Assembly (NCBI GenBank): GCA_029721435.1
Contig: CM056583.1
Span: forward strand, 73,345,120-73,409,119
DNA from: Gymnothorax reevesii
Taxonomy: Eukaryota; Chordata; Actinopteri; Anguilliformes; Muraenidae
DNA: 64,000 nucleotides
Reading direction: 5' to 3'
In this document: one piece after another, positions 58,754 through 64,000 of the stretch
How positions within the stretch are numbered: position 1 is the first letter of the stretch
Layout of the letters: each line of letters starts with the position of its first letter
Notes under the pieces: model-generated
The model's database searches: none
The model's input: only the letters and a program-made list of their open reading frames with translations
Told to the model about the DNA's origin: nothing
Translations under genes and position numbers: made by a program

Positions 58754-60576
58754 ATAATAATAATAATAATAGATATTTTATTGTTGTTGTTATTGCTGTT
58801 GCTGCTGCTGTTGTCACATTGCAAATATTTTGTCCGTGAATATTGACGCAGTCGTGAGGTATCTTCATATTCGGAAATTTAGATTTTTGCATTTGCTCTT
58901 AAGCATATTACCTCTTATCTGATTATATAAATTACATATTCGGCTGTATAATTAATGTTTTTCAACAAAATTATAAAATATAATAGGATTGAGTTCGATT
59001 TATAGTTTTTAAAGTTAAATAGATATTGTTTTTCTGCGCCCGAAGATGTTAAGACGCGCGGCATTATTCAGGACCATGGACAGCACACGCGCCGTTCTCT
59101 CCCGCCTGCTCACTCTTACATCGTGTATAGTTGGTTCAGCCAGACTTTTTAACGAGTTGTCTCGTGTTACTGGTAAAGACAGAGGATCAACTATTGGGAA
59201 CAGGCTATGCGTGGGAAGGGACTTATAAATGTTTTCTAATTCCAGTCTGCCGCTTTAAGTTATTTTAGTCCATTTGAATGCGTTTAAATTAATAGAGAGC
59301 CTGTAGCTCATTTTCAAGACACTCATAGTATTCCTTATGAATTGTAATATACACATCTAATTTTTGTTACAGTTGATTAACGATTTTGTATGCAATTTAG
59401 AATTCTACACGTATGTAAATTGCTAAAATGTGTGGGCTACAATTGCGTGTGAAGCATATGAGGAATTATTACTCCTGATATATAGTCTATTTTAAAAATA
59501 CATTAATATTTCTACAACATCAGGCACTATTTCTTTTTTATTTTTACCGCACATCATTCTCACAAGCACTGCATTTAATTTGGTTCTAGCCTACTCATGC
59601 TCATGTTTGTGTTTCATTTTTGATTATGATATGTAAAGCCTACCTGTACACGAGATTCTGTTAGGCCGATCCTCAGTGCTAATTCTTCCCTCATGAAAAT
59701 ATCTGGGTAATGGGTTTTAGCAAAGCTTCTCTCCAGTTCATTTAACTGGGCCGGAGTAAAACGGGTCCGGTGTCGCTTCTGTTTCTGGGTTTGTTGTCCG
59801 CCTGACTGGTTTGGATTCTGCTGTTTTTCTTGGTCTTTATTGTTGACTTGAACGCCGGGAGCATTGGGTCCAGCATTGTTGATGTCGTCTCCGGGCAGAA
59901 GTGTGGCTCCCTCAACGGCGTCGGAACCCGGCGCAAGATCGCCAGAGTGCCCTGGATCAGATCCACTGCCCCCTAATCTGCACTTCAATGCCTCCCTGTG
60001 TCCTAAAAGCTCCGCCGCGGCATCCTTCATCCCTGCAAAAATAAGTCATATGGAGTAAATCGGTTTCGTTAAGTTTAACATAAACAAAATATGCCGTATT
60101 GACTTCACATTTCCTGTTTTAAAAGAGAACACAGTTAGCCATTCTTCAATCATTCCGGGTAAATAAATTAAAAATACAGCGAAAATTTCGTTTATTTTTC
60201 TTCAGTAAAACCATGCAATAGCGCGAAAATCGATATAGTTACATTGTATGTTAGTCAGAAAAAGGTAAAGCGTTCTAGATATTTTCTTAATAAATGCAGG
60301 AGCTAATATCTTCTTTAAACATGCTTAATTCCATTTGCACACATCAATATATTTGAAAACGGCTAAATCAAATTACGGTGTAATAGAAGTAACTGCTATT
60401 CGAAAGAATTAGCTCACTTAGATCATATTAAGACAAAATATGAAACAAATTGCGAATTTCTATGCTTGATTTTGTTAGATTAGAAGTTCCTCCAGCTTAC
60501 AGTAGAGTTGAAGACCGGAGTTTGGTGATGATAACTCACCGAGGCGAGCATCCAGGAGGTCGGCGTGCGATAGCAT
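56299..60576 (-). CDS. otp: otp (orthopedia homeobox), complete three-exon coding region
   Basis: Exons 60576-60540, 60032-59644 and 56820-56299 splice to 948 nt, giving a 315-residue protein (human OTP is 325). Paired-like homeodomain transcription factor that specifies hypothalamic neuroendocrine and some dopaminergic neurons; it acts in the nucleus. The homeodomain is residues about 97-156, with helix-3 segment [15 protein letters not shown], Gln at homeodomain position 50 and Asn at 51. A seven-alanine run follows, and the C-terminus carries the OAR motif [15 protein letters not shown] at about 297-311, ending MSFT. The start [13 protein letters not shown] and exon-2 start [14 protein letters not shown] match OTP; one extra alanine in the latter is unusual. 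Whether this is the otpa or otpb teleost paralogue cannot be decided. Identity is secure. Confidence 0.97.
57361..57410. repeat. (TTA)n microsatellite in otp intron 2
   Basis: About 15 units. Confidence 0.95.
58701..58771. repeat. (CTA)n(ATA)n microsatellite in otp intron 2
   Basis: About 14 CTA units followed by about six ATA units, then TTG units. Confidence 0.95.
59644..60032 (-). CDS. otp: otp exon 2
   Basis: 389 nt, residues 13-142. Acceptor ttttgcag, donor CAG|gtaggc, phase 0. It carries the variable acidic/Gln-rich linker and homeodomain positions 1-46, ending TESRVQ. The intron falls between homeodomain residues 46 and 47, the classic paired-type position. Confidence 0.96.
60540..60576 (-). 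CDS. otp: otp exon 1 (coding part)
   Basis: 37 nt coding [12 protein letters not shown] plus the first base of a glycine codon; donor CTCG|gtgagt. The tiny first coding exon is typical of OTP. The ATG lies about 65 bases below a TATA-like motif. Confidence 0.95.
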
Positions 60577-60637
60577 TGCGCACCGCTCCAGGACGAAAAT
60601 GCTTTCCAAAAAAAATTCTACGACTTTAAACTATTTA

Positions 60638-60650
60638 AAAAATATATAGC
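60638..60650 (-). promoter_or_regulatory. TATA-like motif upstream of otp
   Basis: On the minus strand the sequence reads GCTATATATTTT about 65 bases before the otp ATG. A reversed CCAAT motif (ATTGG on the minus strand, 60771-60775) lies about 120 bases further up, next to an ATTTGCA octamer-like site. Position and pairing suit a core promoter, but no start site can be seen. Confidence 0.4.
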
Positions 60651-60770
60651 CTAAATGAAAGAAAATTCGGTTTGTGGTTAAAAAGGAGGTCCCTTGCATT
60701 ATAATGTCCTTTAGAGGGATGGGGAGGCGCTTAATACTTGAATGAACCCATGAGCTTCTGCAAATAGGAA

Positions 60771-60775
60771 CCAAT
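60771..60775 (-). promoter_or_regulatory. Inverted CCAAT box, otp promoter region
   Basis: CCAAT on the plus strand, ATTGG in the sense of otp, about 195 bases above the ATG. An octamer-like ATTTGCA (minus strand) lies beside it. Confidence 0.35.
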
Positions 60776-63323
60776 CAGAATTGAAGCCTGAAAATGTCAC
60801 AGCCGCAATCCTCCATAGCCAGCCACTCACACTACCAATCACGCTACATTCACTTGTCTATTTCTCCTCATTTTCAAATCTGATTTATTAGCTTTCAACC
60901 TCAAATTATACCCTTTTAAATGACCTGATCTAATTTCTATAATGACAACAAACCACACTTAATAAACTCAGTAATCCAGAGATGTTCAAATGGTTCATGG
61001 TTTAAAGTTGTTTTTCTTTATTAGGTCTACTTGCAACAGGCTTTGATTTGCTCGATTTATGAAGCAACGTCAGTATAAACATTGTAGCATCATCATTATC
61101 GTGCCGGGTTTGAATATCAGCAGAATGTTGGTGCAGCTAAAATAAAAAGGCACATCTTGAACAGTGCACAGCTAGCAGTTGCAGTTTTAGCATCGCCTAC
61201 TTTGTATTTGCATTGCTTATGGCCATAGAACACGTTATTGCAGGCGTGTGGTTGTTCAGCGCTTTTTGACCATTTTTAAATCTTGTATCCACGTGTACTG
61301 CAAAATACACACGAATATCTCAGCACTTCACCACAACATTTTTAAAAACGAAATCTAGAAACGAAGTGAACCATCGCTAATGTTCTGATTTCTCGGAGTC
61401 AGCCAACAACAAAGTTTAGATTAGTAATATGTTTCTAACCAGAGTAATTTTCAAGATCATTAGGCAGTTATGTAATTAGTGCCAAATCTATAAGCCTTTA
61501 TTACGATTATTGGAGTAAAATCAGTATAAATTTGTTCTGATTTATTGCTGTTTAGTCTTGACTGTCAAGCGAGTAGGGACTTATTGTGAATGATATCTGA
61601 GGAAATTAAGGGCACAAGTCAATGGAAACTGAAGTGTGGCTCTGTTGTGCGCTTTTTTGTCTTTGTTGAAGAGAAAGGATACCTTCTGATAACATGGATT
61701 GCAAGGAGCTTCGGCAGAGTAAACAAATAAACAATCTCTCAACAGTTACTGACCCATTGCTTTAACGGTATTGATTTTCCATTCAAATTGACACAATTAG
61801 GGTTATTTATTTCGCTAAAACAAGGTAGACATAAACAAGTTACTCGTGCAGTTAACGGTAAATAAAAACCAAAATACTGGTGCAAGGATTTTTGCCGTTG
61901 ACAGTAATACATGGGCTGAGAATGTATATGGAGAAAAAATAATTTTAAAAAGCCATTGGCAGATGTCAGTGCGCGAGCATTATGAAAGCGCTTTGTGTTT
62001 GGGAGTGTATAGTGTCTTTCGAAAGACACAAAGGGTGCGTTCGGGCGAGAACTTCGGCAGTTTTGTCCTTTCTTTCCCTGCCTTGGTTTAAGTTGCTTCA
62101 GCTCATTTTTTTATTTCAGCAATCTGGTGACATGAACGGACCACACGCACCAAGATACGTTTTTTTTTCGATTACCATAAACCAGAGGAGTTTCTTAAAC
62201 CGACCTTAAAATAAAATAATAAAAATCTACAGATTAGAGGATGGAGGATTCGGTCCAGCTGCATTGTTCCTCCACCACTGGATGCGTCGGAGACCGCGGA
62301 CAAACTTGAGAGAATCACAACAGCAGAAATAAAATACCAACTATTGAGGGTCTTCTTATTCACTTGCCATGTCCCACCGTCTTTGCCGGATAAATAGAAT
62401 CTATTGAGACAAAATCGCCGGTATATAGGCTGCATTTTTTTTTTTTTTTTTTTTTAAAGGGTGAAATCGTTTGTTTTTATTTTTGTTCTGCTATTCTTGC
62501 ATAACGCTGTCTACGCATCTACTGTGGCCAAATGGCTGTTTCGCCCGAAAAGGTATGTGTCGCCAGCGATCGGTGCCTGACAGCACGTTGCCTAAACTAT
62601 TCCAACACTAGAAGAATATAAAACACATTTAACTTTACGAAAAAGAGGTGCAATAATAGTATGCAGTAGCCGCGTTCTTTCAACATGACTTTTTAAAGAT
62701 CACAACAGACAAATGAACTCAGACTTCTTCGGAGGTTATATTTTTCCAAGGCGAAATGAACATAAACAAACGATATATCGGATTTAGAAAGTCTCGTGCA
62801 TATTTGACCTACGGGGAACTTCACTGGATGAATGCAACTCATTCGTATAGTGTTGCATTACACGCTATTAAACTCGATGGCAATTGAAGTCTATTTTTGC
62901 AATCAAAAATTGAATAAAGGAACAAAATGATTCCTAAAGGCTACTGAAGCCAACATAGTGTGTGTGTTTTTTTTAGCGCATAGCTATTTATGGTTTTTTT
63001 TTTCTCCGATTTTCTTTGTTGTTGTTTCTTTTTATCAAAGCTGAAACGATTTAGTCGTCATCAAACGTATCCTACGGATTTGATATTCAATGATTCTGAT
63101 ATTTCAGTATAAATCTTTATCCAGGCCGACTTATGACTCTGAGACACTGCGATAATTTATCTCACAAAATAAATTATAACCCGCGGTTCCAAAATGTTTT
63201 TATCAACGTGTTGATGGTGTGTATATGCTGTCAGATAATGCTGCATTTTCTCCCTTAAATTCGGTTAGATGTGGTAGAATCTGCTGTCATGCTAAGGATT
63301 ACGTTGTGATAAAACAACGTTTT

Positions 63324-63362
63324 GTTGTTATTGTTGTTGTTGTTGTTGTTTGTTTGTTTGTT
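63324..63362. repeat. (TTG)n microsatellite
   Basis: TTG units grading into TTTG. Confidence 0.9.
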
Positions 63363-63753
63363 TTCACTACTATTATCATGGTATTTTGTGTCATACTATA
63401 GCTTTAAGTGAATGTAGGGTATTGATCTTGGTTGTTACCATGGATATAAGTTCAGTGTAAGTAAGGCCGTTTGCTTTTTCAATTAGGCGCGGAAATATTA
63501 ACATATATTTAAAGAAACAATACAAAGAAAGCTAAGAATAATAGTATTTTCAGTTTTTTTTTTCATGTTAAAGCAGTCTATATACATAGGGGGGTTTAAT
63601 TACAGCCAACCGTGTCATGATTTGAGAAAAGAAAAAAAATATATAATTTGTTGCAATAGTTATCCTTAAAAAATCAATGACACAAAACTTTATAACTGAG
63701 CTTAGAATTATAAAGTAAGAAGTATATTTTCCTAACTTTATTAAAAGCATGTG

Positions 63754-63782
63754 TATACACACACACACACACACACACACAC
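63754..63782. repeat. (CA)n microsatellite
   Basis: About 14 CA units. Confidence 0.95.
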
Positions 63783-64000
63783 AGTGTACTTTTTGGGTCG
63801 TATATATTTACAAAACCCCTGTAAAAATGTAGGCCCATACTTATCAAATTAGAGCGATATGTAGGCCTAAATACGTGTATGTGTGTATTTCTCGAACATA
63901 GACAACGTTGTAATTGCGTCACGTGGAAAAAAAGAAGTCGAGACACATCTCTTTCTAGGCAGATATACTGATAATAAGACCACATCAATCTTACCCCGGA

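Larger units (their letters stand above)
56821..59643 (-). other. otp: otp intron 2 (2.8 kb)
   Basis: GT-AG intron splitting the homeodomain. It holds a (TTA)n run at 57361-57410, a (CTA)n/(ATA)n run at 58701-58771 and no recognisable transposon. Two unique-looking parts, about 57590-57800 and 57990-58340, are rich in TAAT and ATGCA-type homeodomain and POU sites and might be intronic regulatory elements. Confidence 0.75.
60577..64000. other. otp upstream region
   Basis: Holds the 5' UTR and promoter motifs, then AT-rich DNA with a poly(T) run at 62437-62455, (TTG)n at 63324-63362 and (CA)n at 63754-63782. No other gene or transposon was recognised. Regulatory elements of otp are likely but none can be placed with confidence. 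Confidence 0.45.

Noticed and set aside
59046..59228. Arg/Leu-rich plus-strand frame within otp intron 2
   Set aside because: Antisense to otp, no family resemblance and no splice signals; a chance frame in a CpG-richer patch.
1..64000. CRISPR arrays, operons, bacterial or phage genes
   Set aside because: The window is vertebrate nuclear DNA; the repeats seen are microsatellites and transposons without regular spacers.

Overview
The window is nuclear DNA of a ray-finned fish, almost certainly a teleost. It carries GT-AG introns, AT-rich non-coding DNA, abundant Tc1-like, hAT, piggyBac-type and Harbinger-type transposon remnants, an L2-clade LINE, a tRNA-derived SINE and many microsatellites. 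The species cannot be named from the sequence. Two protein-coding genes are supported, both on the minus strand. wdr41 (exons 1-11, ATG at 25577, reading down to 6668; its 3' end lies outside the window) encodes a WD-repeat protein that partners C9orf72 and SMCR8. otp (orthopedia; three coding exons, 60576 down to 56299, complete) encodes a paired-like homeodomain factor of neuroendocrine hypothalamus. The human chromosome 5 order WDR41-OTP, both in the same orientation, is kept, so pde8b would be expected to the left and tbca to the right.

Layout. 1-6.6 kb: transposon-rich DNA in the last visible wdr41 intron or beyond, with a 145-bp tandem repeat, a decayed retrovirus-like gag region and a broken Tc1-like transposase. 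6.67-25.6 kb: eleven wdr41 coding exons. Intron 5 (10.26-19.7 kb) is a transposon graveyard holding a SINE split by an L2 LINE, a Harbinger-type CpG-rich MITE, two hAT-type elements, and two Tc1-like copies, one split by a TTAA-flanked MITE. 25.6-56.3 kb: a 30-kb gene-free interval with decayed Tc1-like copies, an 847-bp near-perfect palindromic hAT-type MITE at 44.1-44.9 kb, IS630-like transposase debris, microsatellites, and several stretches that look like conserved otp regulatory DNA (inferred by eye only). 56.3-60.6 kb: otp. 60.6-64 kb: otp upstream region with CCAAT and TATA-like motifs.

The two genes do not act in one pathway as far as is known. Their linkage is best explained as an old synteny block in which otp enhancers may sit in the wdr41-otp interval. 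No dramatic new system was found. The strongest unusual structures are nested or palindromic transposons whose target-site duplications can be read directly.
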